64,000 nt of DNA. Source: Novosphingobium sp. 9. Lineage in GTDB: Bacteria > Pseudomonadota > Alphaproteobacteria > Sphingomonadales > Sphingomonadaceae. Below, piece after piece: positions 9,877 to 19,414 of this stretch. The notes under the pieces were generated by a model. It made no database searches. It was not told the DNA's origin and saw nothing but the letters and a program-made list of their open reading frames with translations. Position 1 is the first letter of the stretch. The number at the start of each line of letters is the position of its first letter. The position numbers and the translations under genes were made by a program. The DNA lies in NCBI RefSeq assembly GCF_025340265.1, contig NZ_CP022708.1, positions 1,082,501-1,146,500 on the forward strand, read 5' to 3'.

Positions 9877-12068
9877 TCAGCCTCCGGTATCGGCACCGTC
9901 GTCGTCGCGCATTGGCAGGTTCGCCAGCAAGGCGCCGACGCGCCGAGACAGATCACCGATCGCGAAGGGCTTGGTCAGAACCTGCATCCCGGTATCGAGA
10001 GCCCCGCGTCCGATCACGGAGTTCTCGGCATAGCCAGTGATAAACAGCACCGGGAGGTCGGCATGGATCTCTCGCGCAGCGTCCGCCAGCTGGCGCCCGT
10101 TCATCCCGCCGGGCAGCCCCACATCGCTGACGAGAAGATCGATTGCCAGATCGGATCGAAGCATCCGCAGCGCCGATGCCGCATCATCAGCCTCCAGCAC
10201 GGAAAAGCCCATATCCTCCAGAGCCGTCACCACCAGCATGCGGATGAGCGGCTCGTCGTCGACCACCAGGACGGTACGGGCATCGGAAGCGATCTCGCCG
10301 CCCGGTGCGGCAGTTTCACTGACGGCAGGCGCCACGTCTGAGGACGGCAGGAACCGGGGCAGATAGATGCACACCGTCGTTCCTTCACCTTCTTCCGTAT
10401 ATATCCGCGCATGCCCCCCGACTGCCGGGCGAAACCGTAGATCATCGACAGACCCAAACCGGTGCCCTGCCCCAGCGGCTTCGTGGTGAAGAACGGGTCG
10501 AAAGCCTTGGCCGCGACATCGGCGGTCATGCCCACACCCGTATCGGTGACGCAGACCGACAGGTACTGGCCCGGCGGAACATCGTGCATCTCGGCAGCGC
10601 GGGCATCGAACCATCGGTTCGCGGTCTCTATGGTGATCGTCCCGCCGTCAGGCATGGCATCGCGGGCATTGATACACAGATTGAGCAGCGCGTTCTCCAG
10701 TTGCCCCGCGTCGACGAGCGCCCGCCACAGACCCGCAGCGCCCACGCACTCGACAGCGATATGCGGCCCCACCGACCGACGGATAAGGTCCGCCATGCCG
10801 TCGATAAGGCCGTTGACGTCGGTCGGCCTGGGATCGAGCGTCTGGCGGCGGGAAAAGGCAAGCAAGCGATGGGTCAGCGCCGCTGCGCGCCGAGACGCCC
10901 CCTGCGCCATGACCAGATATTTCTCGACCTCGGCAAAGCGCCCCTGCGCAAGGCGCGTGCCGATCATTTCCAGCGAACCGGAAATACCTGCCAGCAGATT
11001 GTTGAAATCATGCGCAAGGCCGCCCGTCAGCTGGCCGACCGCCTCCATCTTCTGCGCCTGTCGCAGCTGTTCCTCGGCTTGTATCAGTTCCGCGCTGCGC
11101 TCCTGCACCTGCTGCTCCAGCGTTTCGGTCAGTTCGCGCAGTTCCGCCGCGACGCGATCGCGCTCCTCTTCCATCGCTCGCCGATCCTCCAGATCGATCA
11201 GCACGCCCTGAAAGCTGGCAGGCTCTCCGTTTTCGTCAACTTCCACACGGCCGACCGCTTCGACCCAGCGATACGCATCCTCTGTTCCTGCGCGGTATTG
11301 ATGGCGATAGGAGGTCTGTGTCTTCACCGCATCGGCAATCGCCGCCCACAGGCCGTCGCGATCGTCCTGATGGACAGACTGCAAGGCCTCGGCGATCGTC
11401 ACGCCCTTGCGTCCCTGCTCGGCATCGAAACCGAATGCGCCGGCGAACCCTTCGTCAACCGTCACATGGTCGCGGGGAATATCCCAGATCCAGGTTCCCA
11501 CGATTGCCCCGGCGCTCAGCGCCAGCTGGACGCGCTGAATATTTTCGCGAGCGATCTTCTCGCTGTCCTGCAACGCGATCTCAGCCGCTTTGCGTGCCGT
11601 AATGTCGCGGAACAGTACCGATACCTGCCGGTTACTTTCAGGCCCGACACGTCTGGCCGAAACTTCTATGACGCGCCCGGCGAGGACGAAATCGCGCTCG
11701 AAGCGCAGCGGCTCACCGGAGCGTAGCACCTGTCCGTAAAGTTCCAGCCATCCTTCGGCCTCGTCAGGCGCCAGTTGCCGCAAGGTCCTGCCGACGATCC
11801 CGGCAATCCCGGTATGCCGTTCATAGCCGGAGTTCGCCTCGATATGGACATAATCGCTGAGCGGTCCGAACGGCCCGTCGAAGAATTCGATGATGCAGAA
11901 CCCATCGTCGATCGCCTCGAACAAGGCCCGATAGCGGGTCTGGGCATCCTCCTTCGCAAGATCGGCCTCATCACCACGCAAGGCCCGATCGCGCCAGACG
12001 GCGGCCAGCTTTTCCAGATTATCGCGGGAAAGCGTCGAAAGATCCTGCTCAGACACGTCATGAACCAA
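9877..12068 (-). CDS. Hybrid sensor histidine kinase, PAS-PAS-HisKA-HATPase-REC (frameshifted as read)
   Basis: About 730 residues when a one-base break is repaired. Residues 45-165 and 180-300 are PAS domains (the first ends VLFRDITARK), then a coiled coil, the H-box LTGGLAHDFNNLL with His353, an HATPase with the N-box NLCINARDAM and GTGLGLSMIYGFARQSGG, then a receiver domain with phospho-acceptor Asp in LLVSDVGLPGGMNG and Lys in LTKPFAIGD. The break is at 10415-10420, six Cs where seven join the ATPase to HARIYTEEGEG. No transmembrane segment, so a soluble sensor; no DNA-binding partner lies nearby. A TTG start is assumed; a GTG at 12056 is an alternative. Confidence 0.88.
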
Positions 12069-12193
12069 TGCATTTGAGGTCCGGGAACAGCCCGGTGCCC
12101 ATCAACGCGCCGGCAAGCAGAAGGTGCCGATCGCTTGACGGGAAACGCATAGATCAAATCGTCACATCTGGCGCCCGGAGTTTCGGTACTGCG

Positions 12194-12541
12194 CTATTCT
12201 CCGGGATCGCCATAAACGAACGCCGTCGCGCCAGAGCGCAGCAGTACCGGGCGCCGTACATAATCCACCTCATAGGCATCCGCGCTGGCAAGCTCGGCAG
12301 CGGTGATGCTGAACACCGTTCCATCCACCGCGTCGGCAGGGTCATCGCTGCGCTCGATCATCGGGTGCCAGCGCGAGCCGCTCTTGGCGATCACCTCGGG
12401 ATCGCTGATCTCGATCAGCCGGCTGCGCCAGCCGACCATCGCGTCCGCCGTCCCCTCCACCAGCCGCCCGAACAGCGCGCGCTGGACGTCGGGCTGGCGC
12501 AGCGTGCCGTAGGAGAACAGCAGGATATCGGCTTCGACCAT
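12194..12541 (-). CDS. Gamma-glutamylcyclotransferase (AIG2-like) family protein
   Basis: 115 residues, start chosen at the ATG giving MVEADILLFSYGTLR. The FSYGTLR motif near the N-terminus and the later YEVDYVRRPVLL segment are those of the GGCT/AIG2 fold, and the size is right for the short bacterial members. Some family members cyclise gamma-glutamylamines or gamma-glutamyl peptides to 5-oxoproline, but short homologues are mostly uncharacterised. It begins two bases after the M24 gene, so the pair is probably an operon. Confidence 0.75.
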   Translation of the reverse strand: MVEADILLFSYGTLRQPDVQRALFGRLVEGTADAMVGWRSRLIEISDPEVIAKSGSRWHPMIERSDDPADAVDGTVFSITAAELASADAYEVDYVRRPVLLRSGATAFVYGDPGE

Positions 12542-12543
12542 GC

Positions 12544-13233
12544 TCAGCTCTCCAGCAGGCGTTCGTAGAACCCGCCAAAAGTGCGGTCGCGGGAAGCGAG
12601 GTGAATTTCGAGAATCCAGTGCCGTTGGCGCCCCTGCTCGTCGGGGTCGCGCATCGGCCACAGGTTTGCCGGGCTAATCCGGCGACGATCCTTGTCGCCG
12701 GGGGAGCGGGCATAAGGAAACTCGCCCACGAGATGCCCGGCGATCTTGCCGCCGAACAGCCAGCCCCGCGCCTCGGCCTCTTCATGGGCGATCGCATAGA
12801 GCTGCGCGCCGGTGATATTCGGGTCTGCCTCGAAGCGCGCCTTCACGACATCGAACGTCACCAGAAGATCGGCACAGAGGCGATGCTTATCGGGGTCATG
12901 GCCCACTGCATAGCTGCGCCCGACATCGGCTTCCCAGTCCCCGAAGACGGGGCCGAGATCGAGGAACACGATATCGTCCGTCTCGATCACGCGATCGGGA
13001 GCGCTCTCGCCCGCGACACACAGCGTATTGACACCTGCGCGCACGACGCGGTCGTGCCAGTGTTCAGTCACGCCAAAATCGCGCGAGGCGATAGTGTAGA
13101 TATCGCGCTCCACCTCCATCTCGCTGCGCCCGGCCGCTACGATACCGGCAGCCTCGATGGCATCGAGCAAGGCAAGCCCACGGGCTTCGGCAGCGACCAG
13201 CTGGGCGAACGATTCGTCTTGGGCGTCAGTCAT
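12544..13233 (-). CDS. M24 (aminopeptidase P / creatinase-like fold) metallopeptidase-family protein
   Basis: 230 residues from MTDAQDESFAQL. It holds only the pita-bread catalytic fold, without the N-terminal creatinase domain. Candidate metal ligands are the Asp residues of IVFLDLGPVFGDWEADVGRSY, the His of GKIAGHLVGEFPY and the Glu of HWILEIHLASR. The family includes Xaa-Pro peptidases, methionine aminopeptidases and non-peptidase members, so peptide cleavage is plausible but not shown. Directly upstream of and nearly abutting the gamma-glutamylcyclotransferase gene; together they may process small peptides. Confidence 0.75.
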   Translation of the reverse strand: MTDAQDESFAQLVAAEARGLALLDAIEAAGIVAAGRSEMEVERDIYTIASRDFGVTEHWHDRVVRAGVNTLCVAGESAPDRVIETDDIVFLDLGPVFGDWEADVGRSYAVGHDPDKHRLCADLLVTFDVVKARFEADPNITGAQLYAIAHEEAEARGWLFGGKIAGHLVGEFPYARSPGDKDRRRISPANLWPMRDPDEQGRQRHWILEIHLASRDRTFGGFYERLLES

Positions 13234-13279
13234 GGGGTCTCTTGCGCAGGTCGCTGCCCCGAACGCAAGAACCGGTGGC

Positions 13280-14503
13280 TCAGAACGGCAGACAGCGCAG
13301 CATCGCACCCTGTGGCGCCAGCGGAGCCCCGGCACGACGCTCTACCAGCAGATCTGCCGTTGCGAGCATCATCTGCGCGGAGGCTTCCTGCCGCGCGATA
13401 ATCCGCGCGCCTGCTTCCGCCTCGTCCCAGTGGCCGCAAAGGAACTGGTCGCGGTCGCCACCGGGAGCGGCACTCTCCAGACTTCGCAGTGAAGACCATC
13501 GCAACGCACGGTCGTAACCTGCACCTGCCAACGCGCTTACCAGAGGCGCAAGGAACAGCCGCGCCGCGGTCAGAGCTGCGGTCGGATTACCGGGCAGGCC
13601 AAGCACATGCACGGTGCCGATGCGACCGTACCACAAGGGTTTGGCAGGCTTCATCGCCACCCCCGCAAACAACAGATCCAACCCCAGCGGCAACAGCGCA
13701 GTACGGGCGTGGTCGCGCCGCCCCTGCGAGGCGCCGCCCGCAATCACCAGCACGTCTGCCTCCGGTAACGCCTTTTCGCTCGCCAGGCGCAACGCATCCG
13801 CATTGTCAGGGACACAGGAGATCCCGCAAGGCTTGCTTCCCCATTGCCGCGCCATCAGCAGCAGCGCTTCGCTCAGACTGTCCGGGACCGCATCGTCGCG
13901 CAGATACGCGTCGCCCGGTCGCGCGAGTTCATCACCATTGCACAAGACATGGATGCGCGGCCGACGCCATACGGTCACGCGCTCCTGGTCGGCTGCGGCG
14001 GCCACCAGCATGGTGCGTGCATCGATCCGGGTGCCGGGCTGCAACAGTACCTGCCCACAAGTAAAATCGCTGCCCCGCACACGGACATGCGTTTTCCCCG
14101 GAGCGGAGGGTACAACAACCTCGCTGCCCTCCACCCGCACAAATTCGCGCATGACGACACGATCGGCTCCCATTGGCATAGGCGCACCGGTGGAAACGGC
14201 GACCGCCGTTCCGGAAAGAAGCGGCAAGGGTATTGCGCTTCCAGCGAAGCTCTCACCCTGCAGCGTCAGGCGTGTGGCATTACCAGAAAGATCGCCAGAG
14301 CGAACCGCGTAGCCATCCATCGCCGCACTGTCGCGCCTCGGTGAATCGATGCGCGCCACTACCGGCTCGGCCAAGGTACGGCGCCCGGCCTTGGAAAGGC
14401 GTACGGATTCCATGCCCAACGGATGCGCATTGGCGCGCAACATCGTCTGTGCGCCATCGAAATCGATGTTTGCCGCGCAGGGAATCTCTGGAACCGTTGC
14501 CAT
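13280..14503 (-). CDS. moeA: MoeA, molybdopterin molybdenumtransferase
   Basis: 407 residues. Family segments in order are DSAAMDGYAV, VSTGAPMPMGADRV, CNGDELARPG, VIAGGASQGRRDH and GLPGNPTAALTA. MoeA inserts molybdate into adenylylated molybdopterin to form the molybdenum cofactor in the cytoplasm. No other moa/mob/moe gene is in the window, so it is separated from the rest of the pathway. It starts only nine bases from the unbroken end of the LysR frame on the same strand. No defect seen. Confidence 0.9.
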   Translation of the reverse strand: MATVPEIPCAANIDFDGAQTMLRANAHPLGMESVRLSKAGRRTLAEPVVARIDSPRRDSAAMDGYAVRSGDLSGNATRLTLQGESFAGSAIPLPLLSGTAVAVSTGAPMPMGADRVVMREFVRVEGSEVVVPSAPGKTHVRVRGSDFTCGQVLLQPGTRIDARTMLVAAAADQERVTVWRRPRIHVLCNGDELARPGDAYLRDDAVPDSLSEALLLMARQWGSKPCGISCVPDNADALRLASEKALPEADVLVIAGGASQGRRDHARTALLPLGLDLLFAGVAMKPAKPLWYGRIGTVHVLGLPGNPTAALTAARLFLAPLVSALAGAGYDRALRWSSLRSLESAAPGGDRDQFLCGHWDEAEAGARIIARQEASAQMMLATADLLVERRAGAPLAPQGAMLRCLPF

Positions 14504-14512
14504 ACAATGCTT

Positions 14513-15622
14513 CTAGCCCTGCATACCCGTCACGACCATCGCACTGATCGCAACATTGTTTTGCGACTTGGCAATTACGCCGACGCAGGACTGTCGGGAT
14601 GACAATGTCCTCAAAGACCGCACCCTGCAGCGCTCCGCGAAGCGTAGCGACAAGGCGCACGGAAGCACACCCGCTTGCGTCGGTCCACCTGCCACCCTTC
14701 GACTGTCAATTTCCAGCGACCGAAAAAGGAAAATCCCCTCGACTGCGCGAAGACGCGTCGCCATCGCCTCCAGAAACACGCGCAGACGCGTCGGGATCAG
14801 CGAGCGCGAGACCATCAGTGCGCAGACCGGCGCAGGCGGACTGCACCAACCCGGCAGTACGCGTACCAATCGCCCCGCCTCGATATCAGCAGCGACATCG
14901 ACCCATGATTTCATCGCCAGCCCTGCCCCCTCCAGCGCCCAGTCGTGCCAGACCTCGCCATTGTTGCAGCGCAGGCGCGAACGAACCGGCAGCACGACCT
15001 CGGGACCGTTCCTGTCCGTCAACCGCCAGTGCGTGCCAACACCCTGATGCAGGCAATCGTGATGAAGCAGATCCTCGGGAACCTGCGGCATTCCCCTCTC
15101 GTCGAGATACGCCTGCGAGGCCACGATAACGCGGTAGCTCTCCGCCAGCTTGCGCATGGTGAGGCCCGGCTGCGCAGGCTCACCGATGCGGATAGCGACA
15201 TCGAAAGCCTCGTCGATCAGTTCGGAAACGGCATCGGTCAGCACCAGTTCTATCGAAATGCCGGGATGATCCCGCGCCAGATCCCGACACACCGGAGCGA
15301 CATGGGCCCTACCCAACGCAACCGGCGCACTGATGCGCAGCAGGCCCTGCACCTCCAGCCGTCCGTGGGCGAGTACGGCCTCGGCCTCGTCCACTTCGGC
15401 AAGGATGCGCTGGACCCGCTCGAACAAGCGCGCGCCTTCGTCCGTCAACGCCAGTCGACGCGTACTGCGCGCGACCAGCAGCGTACGGGTACGCGCCTCC
15501 AGCGCTGCCAACCGCTTGCTGACAAGGCTCAACGACACGCCCATCCGTCGCGCGGCAGCCGACAGACTGCCTTCGGTAGCGATCCGCACGAAAGTGCGCA
15601 GTTCTGCCATGTCATCGAGCAT
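14513..15622 (-). CDS. LysR-family regulator, C-terminus probably displaced by a frameshift
   Basis: As read, 369 residues; LysR proteins are usually about 300. Residues 1-60 form the HTH (MDDMAELRTFVRIATEGSLS, then RRMGVSLSLVSKRLAALE) and 90-295 the effector-binding domain. After ...MATRLRAVEG the translation turns Arg/Cys-rich and non-domain-like. Adding one base to the CCCC run at 14735-14738 makes it read EGDFPFSVAGN and stop at 14706-14708, giving 305 residues. The true gene is therefore probably 14706..15622. It is divergent from the Old Yellow Enzyme gene, its likely target. Confidence 0.85.
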   Translation of the reverse strand: MLDDMAELRTFVRIATEGSLSAAARRMGVSLSLVSKRLAALEARTRTLLVARSTRRLALTDEGARLFERVQRILAEVDEAEAVLAHGRLEVQGLLRISAPVALGRAHVAPVCRDLARDHPGISIELVLTDAVSELIDEAFDVAIRIGEPAQPGLTMRKLAESYRVIVASQAYLDERGMPQVPEDLLHHDCLHQGVGTHWRLTDRNGPEVVLPVRSRLRCNNGEVWHDWALEGAGLAMKSWVDVAADIEAGRLVRVLPGWCSPPAPVCALMVSRSLIPTRLRVFLEAMATRLRAVEGIFLFRSLEIDSRRVAGGPTQAGVLPCALSLRFAERCRVRSLRTLSSRQSCVGVIAKSQNNVAISAMVVTGMQG

Positions 15623-15739
15623 CTATTCTCTCCAATCTGGAAAGAGTGTCTGGAAATATTCGGCCATACACCATTATTCGGAAAGACCTAGATGGAGCCT
15701 AAGCCCTTTCCTGCGACGACCTTTTGCGGAGTTCGATCC

Positions 15740-16851
15740 ATGTCTTCCAGCATGTCCTCCAAACTGTTCACCCCTGCCGCGCTGGCCGGAACGGCCTTGC
15801 CCCATCGCGTCGTGATGGCGCCGATGACACGCGCGCGCAGCACCCAGCCCGGTGACGTGCCGAATGCCATGAACGCGACCTATTACGCCCAGCGCGCCTC
15901 CGCCGCGCTGATCGTCAGCGAGGCCACGCAGATCTCGCCGCAGGGCAAAGGCTATTCCTTCACGCCGGGACTCTACAGTGATGCTCAGATCGCGGGTTGG
16001 CGGCTCGTGACCGATGCCGTCCATGCGCAAGGCGGGCGTATCTTCGCGCAGCTCTGGCATGTCGGGCGCATGTCGCACCCCGACTTTCATGACGGTGCGC
16101 TGCCCGTCGCGCCTTCCGCTGTCCCGTTCGAGGGCGAGATCTGGAAAGTCGATCCGGTGACGGGCGCAGGCGCGATGGTGCCGTGCCCCACCCGCGTGCG
16201 CTGGAAGCGGTGGAAATCCGCGCCATCGCCGAGGACTATCGCAAGGCCGCGCGCAACGCGATAGCGGCGGGCTTCGACGGCATCGAACTGCACGGCGCCA
16301 ACGGCTACCTGATCGACCAGTTCCTGCGCACCAGTTCCAACCTGCGCACTGACGAATACGGCGGTTCGCGCCAGAACCGACTGCGTTTCCTGCGCGAAGT
16401 CGTGAACGCCGTCGCCGATGAGATCGGGCCGGAACGCACCGCGATCCGCCTCGCCCCGTTCCTCACCGCGCGCGGCATGGCCTGCCCGGACATCCTGCCG
16501 ACGCTTCTGGAGGCAGCCGATTTCCTGCAGGCGAAAAGCATCGCCTATCTACACCTTGTGGAGGCGGACTGGGACGACGCGCCTGAGTTCACCGAGGATT
16601 TCCGCAAGGACATGCGCGCGCGCTTTCGCGGCATGATCATCGTCGCCGGGCAGTACGACATGGCAAAGGCCGATTGGGTCCTCGACAACGGCTATGCCGA
16701 CTTGATCGCTTTCGGTCGTCCCTTCGTGGCGAACCCGGACCTGCCCGCACGCCTGATGCGAGGCGCGGAATTGGCCGAACTCGACGGGGCCACGCTGTTC
16801 GGCGGCGGCGAGCATGGCTACACCGACTATCCCGCAATGGTGGATGCCTGA
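15740..16851 (+). CDS. Old Yellow Enzyme family NADH:flavin oxidoreductase (frameshifted as read)
   Basis: Start chosen at 15740 (MSSSMSSKLFTPAAL) because GCGGAG lies seven bases upstream. A one-base loss at the CCC run 16191-16193 splits it; with four Cs the protein is 370 residues, the family norm. The FMN-barrel segments VVMAPMTRARS, FAQLWHVGRMSHPDF, GFDGIELHGANGYLIDQF, LRTSSNLRTDEYGGS and ADLIAFGRPFVANPDL are present, including the His-Gly-Ala-Asn motif. OYEs reduce activated C=C bonds, nitro compounds or quinones with NAD(P)H. It heads a tight plus-strand group (hydrolase, ABM protein, tetR) and faces a LysR gene. Confidence 0.9.
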
Positions 16852-16855
16852 GAAT

Positions 16856-17893
16856 ATGCCCGATCTGACCCGCCGCGCTGCGCTCGGCACGTCGCTCACC
16901 GGTCTGGCGGCGGGGATATTGCCGCAAGCGACATTCGCCCGGCCATCGTCCTCACAGCCGCCCTCGGACGAAGCGCTTGGCATCGGCCTCGAAGGCTGGG
17001 CCTATCCGGGGCCAGTTGCCTTCCTGCCGCTGGTGATGGATGGGCAGCCGGTCCGCATGGCCTATATGGACTTTGCGCCGACCACTGCAGCGAACGGGCG
17101 CGCCATCGTGCTGCTGCACGGCAAGAATTTCGACAGCAGCTATTGGGCCGGCCCGATAAGGTGGCTGCGCGGGGCCGGTTTCCGGGTGATCGTCCCAGAT
17201 CAGATCGGCTTCAACAAGTCCGCCAAGCCCGACCTTACCTATTCGTTCGAGACGCTCGCCCGCAACACGATGGCGCTTGCCGACGCGCTTTCGCTGGGCA
17301 AGATCACGGTGCTTGGCCACTCGACCGGCGGGGCGCTGGCGGTACGGCTCGCTGCGATCTTTCCCGAGCGGGTGGAACAACTGGTGCTGGAAGACCCTAT
17401 CGGCCTCGTTGATTACCGCGCCTTCATTGCCCCGCAAACGACCGAGACACTGGTCGCCGCCGAGTACAAGTATACGACCGAAAGCTATCGCGCCTTCATC
17501 GCGCACTTCTTCCCGGTGCTCCCTCCCGCGCAATACGAGAGCTTCGTGACCTGGCGGATGCGCGTGGCGCTTTCGGCCGAGTTCGATCGTTTCGCGCGTG
17601 CCTCGGCACTGACGTATCAGATGATCTACCGCGAGCCGGTGCGTGCGCTCTATCCCCTTCTGACAATGCCGGTGCTGCTGACGGCAGGTACGAAGGACCA
17701 CTCTGCCCCGTTGATCGGCTATGCCACGCCAGAGGCCCGAGCCCGGATGCCCGCGATCCATGAAGCGGCACAGGCCGCGATGGGCGATCTCAAGACCGCC
17801 CGCTTCGTCTCGTTCCCCGGCCTTGGCCATGTCCCGCATCTGGAAGCACCGGAGCGCTTCCGCACCGAACTGCTCCAGTTCCTGAAAGCCTGA
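16856..17893 (+). CDS. Tat-exported alpha/beta hydrolase
   Basis: 345 residues from the ATG four bases past the upstream stop; an ATG at 16844 would add four residues. The N-terminus LTRRAALGTSLTGLAAG is a twin-arginine signal. The fold shows the oxyanion segment VLLHGKNFDSSYW, nucleophile elbow GHSTGG, a probable acid in TAGTKDH and the catalytic His in FPGLGHVPHLE. It resembles epoxide-hydrolase or C-C-hydrolase-like enzymes; the substrate cannot be told. Co-directional with the OYE gene and likely cotranscribed, it would act in the periplasm. Confidence 0.85.
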   Translation: MPDLTRRAALGTSLTGLAAGILPQATFARPSSSQPPSDEALGIGLEGWAYPGPVAFLPLVMDGQPVRMAYMDFAPTTAANGRAIVLLHGKNFDSSYWAGPIRWLRGAGFRVIVPDQIGFNKSAKPDLTYSFETLARNTMALADALSLGKITVLGHSTGGALAVRLAAIFPERVEQLVLEDPIGLVDYRAFIAPQTTETLVAAEYKYTTESYRAFIAHFFPVLPPAQYESFVTWRMRVALSAEFDRFARASALTYQMIYREPVRALYPLLTMPVLLTAGTKDHSAPLIGYATPEARARMPAIHEAAQAAMGDLKTARFVSFPGLGHVPHLEAPERFRTELLQFLKA

Positions 17894-17904
17894 AGGATAC
17901 CGCC

Positions 17905-18273
17905 TTGCGCCTGCCCCTCGTTCTCGTGACAGCCCTTTTCTCCGCGCCCGCGCTTGCGGCTTCACCGGCTACCGTCGATGCTCCCGTCCGTGCCATCGTC
18001 AATGTCGACCTGATGCCCAGCGACGAAGTGCCCGGCACAGCGCTGCTCAAGGCCTATGTCGCGCAAAGCCGCCACGATGCCGATGTCGTCTCCATCGCGC
18101 TCGTCTCACAGGATGGGTCGGCCAATCACTTCATTCTTGACGAGACCTTCGCCAGCCGCAGCGCCTATGCCCGTTTCGTTGCTTCGTCCGCCGTGCGCAG
18201 CTTCCGGCAAGCCCTGTTCCCCCATCTCGGCAGCCCTTGGGACGAACGTTCGGGCACCGAGGTTTCGGAATAG
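17905..18273 (+). CDS. Small exported protein, probable antibiotic-biosynthesis-monooxygenase (ABM) fold
   Basis: 122 residues from a TTG with AAGGA seven bases upstream. A signal peptide is evident (MRLPLVLVTALFSAPALAAS). The mature part (VRAIVNVDLMPSDEV, then YVAQSRHDADVVSIALVSQDGSANHFILDETFASRSAYARFVAS) has the alternating strand-helix layout and the 'F-x-L-x-E-x-[FY]-x-x-x-x-A' spacing of dimeric ABM/quinol-monooxygenase domains. Export is unusual for that fold. Eleven bases after the hydrolase, hence the same transcript. Confidence 0.65.
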   Translation: MRLPLVLVTALFSAPALAASPATVDAPVRAIVNVDLMPSDEVPGTALLKAYVAQSRHDADVVSIALVSQDGSANHFILDETFASRSAYARFVASSAVRSFRQALFPHLGSPWDERSGTEVSE

Positions 18274-18318
18274 ATCAGGGCAGGAGAGCTCTGGACGAAT
18301 CCCTTTCGCGCCACTATG

Positions 18319-18330
18319 TACCGATCGGTA
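18319..18330. promoter_or_regulatory. TetR operator overlapping the tetR start
   Basis: Perfect 12-base palindrome TACCGATCGGTA whose last base is the A of the tetR ATG. The same motif occurs twice upstream of the efflux operon (19048, 19097), which points to autoregulation. Confidence 0.75.
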
Positions 18331-18941
18331 TGAAATACTCTCCCTCCCTTGCCCACCGTGGCCGCCCGCGGGAATTCGATCCCGATACGGCGCTGGCGGC
18401 GGCCCTGCGCGTCTTCTGGCGCAATGGCTACGAGGGAGCCTCGCTCTCGGAACTGACCGAGGCGATGGGAATCGGCAAGCCCAGCCTTTACGCCTGTTTC
18501 GGCAACAAGGAAGCCCTGTTTCGCAAGGCGCTCGACCTCTATGAGCGGGAAAAGCTGGCCTATATGCGCAGCGCCATGGATGCGCCCAGCGCACGCGGCG
18601 TTGCCGAGAAGCTGCTCTACGGCGCGGTCGAGACGTATGCGGGCGATGACGAACAGCAGGGCTGGCTCGGCTCTATGGGCATCTCCGCCTCGACTCCCGA
18701 AGCCGACTCGATCCGCGCCGATCTGGCCGCCCGCCGCGCCTCGTCCGACCTCGCGATCGCCGAACGCTTCGAACAGGCGCGCAAGGATGGCGATCTGAAC
18801 GACGGGATCGATCCGGCCTGCCTAGCGCAATGCCTGATGACCCAGCTTCAGGGGTTGGTGGTCAAGGCCCGAACCGGGGTCCCGCGTGAGGAACTGACGA
18901 AGATCGTCGGCACCTTTCTGGATATGTGGCCCAGCCGATAA
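18330..18941 (+). CDS. TetR-family repressor of the adjacent RND efflux operon
   Basis: 203 residues from the ATG inside the operator palindrome. The HTH is clear: AAALRVFWRNGYEGASLSEL followed by MGIGKPSLYACFGNKEALF. The C-terminal ligand domain (about 80-200) is of the AcrR/TetR_C type and is not diagnostic of a ligand. The palindrome at its own start and two copies upstream of the efflux genes imply it represses both, with derepression by an efflux substrate. It also closes the OYE-hydrolase-ABM group, so it may link those enzymes to efflux control. Confidence 0.88.
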   Translation: MKYSPSLAHRGRPREFDPDTALAAALRVFWRNGYEGASLSELTEAMGIGKPSLYACFGNKEALFRKALDLYEREKLAYMRSAMDAPSARGVAEKLLYGAVETYAGDDEQQGWLGSMGISASTPEADSIRADLAARRASSDLAIAERFEQARKDGDLNDGIDPACLAQCLMTQLQGLVVKARTGVPREELTKIVGTFLDMWPSR

Positions 18942-19047
18942 AGAAGTCGATAAGCGGCCCTGTCCCGCAACGTCTTGAAGTGCCCCTGAGAAAAATTTTC
19001 GTTCATCCGGGGTTCACCCCTTGAAAACGGACTTCCGAACCAAATCT

Positions 19048-19059
19048 TACCGATCGGTA
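19048..19059. promoter_or_regulatory. TetR operator 1 upstream of the RND operon
   Basis: Perfect TACCGATCGGTA palindrome, identical to the one at the tetR start. The 492-base gap 18942-19433 holds this site, a second site 49 bases on, and a long GC-rich leader with two hairpins; no gene was found in it. Confidence 0.75.
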
Positions 19060-19096
19060 CAGAAAGCGCTTGACCGCCTTTTCGCATCGCAATATA

Positions 19097-19108
19097 TACC
19101 GATCAGTA
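19097..19108. promoter_or_regulatory. TetR operator 2 upstream of the RND operon
   Basis: TACCGATCAGTA, one mismatch from the perfect palindrome, in an AT-richer stretch (aatatatacc...). It probably overlaps the efflux promoter. Confidence 0.65.
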
Positions 19109-19339
19109 CACAACGCAATCCCGATTCCCCAACCGACTTCTTTCAGGGAGGCCCGGTCCATATGAAATACCTCTGTCGCCGGGTCTGACCGGCACCGCCA
19201 CGGCGCCCTTGGCAAGGGACACCGGCCACACGCCTGTGTCTGACGCGAAGACGCGCCCGATCTGACACATCCAGAGCAGTTGCCGCGCGGCCCGTAACAG
19301 GTCTGCCGCGTGTGGTCGGCTGCACCCCATTTCCACCCA

Positions 19340-19414
19340 TCCCGGCGGTCCCTCCCGCCGGGAGACGCCCCGACGCGCGCCCTCTTCCCCCGTTCCCCGG
19401 GGCGCGCGCCGGGG
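19340..19414 (+). promoter_or_regulatory. Two hairpins in the efflux-operon leader
   Basis: TCCCGGCGG (19340-19348) pairs perfectly with CCGCCGGGA (19355-19363) over a six-base loop, and CCCCGG (19395-19400) pairs with CCGGGG (19409-19414). Both lie in the roughly 320-base leader between the operators and the first operon ATG, which has GGGAG eight bases before it. They could influence leader folding; no T-tract, so a terminator is unlikely. Confidence 0.4.

Noticed and set aside
9546..10040. 164-codon plus-strand open frame between hutU and the kinase
   Set aside because: It runs through the hut hairpin and opposite the kinase receiver domain, with Arg/Ser-rich non-domain sequence.
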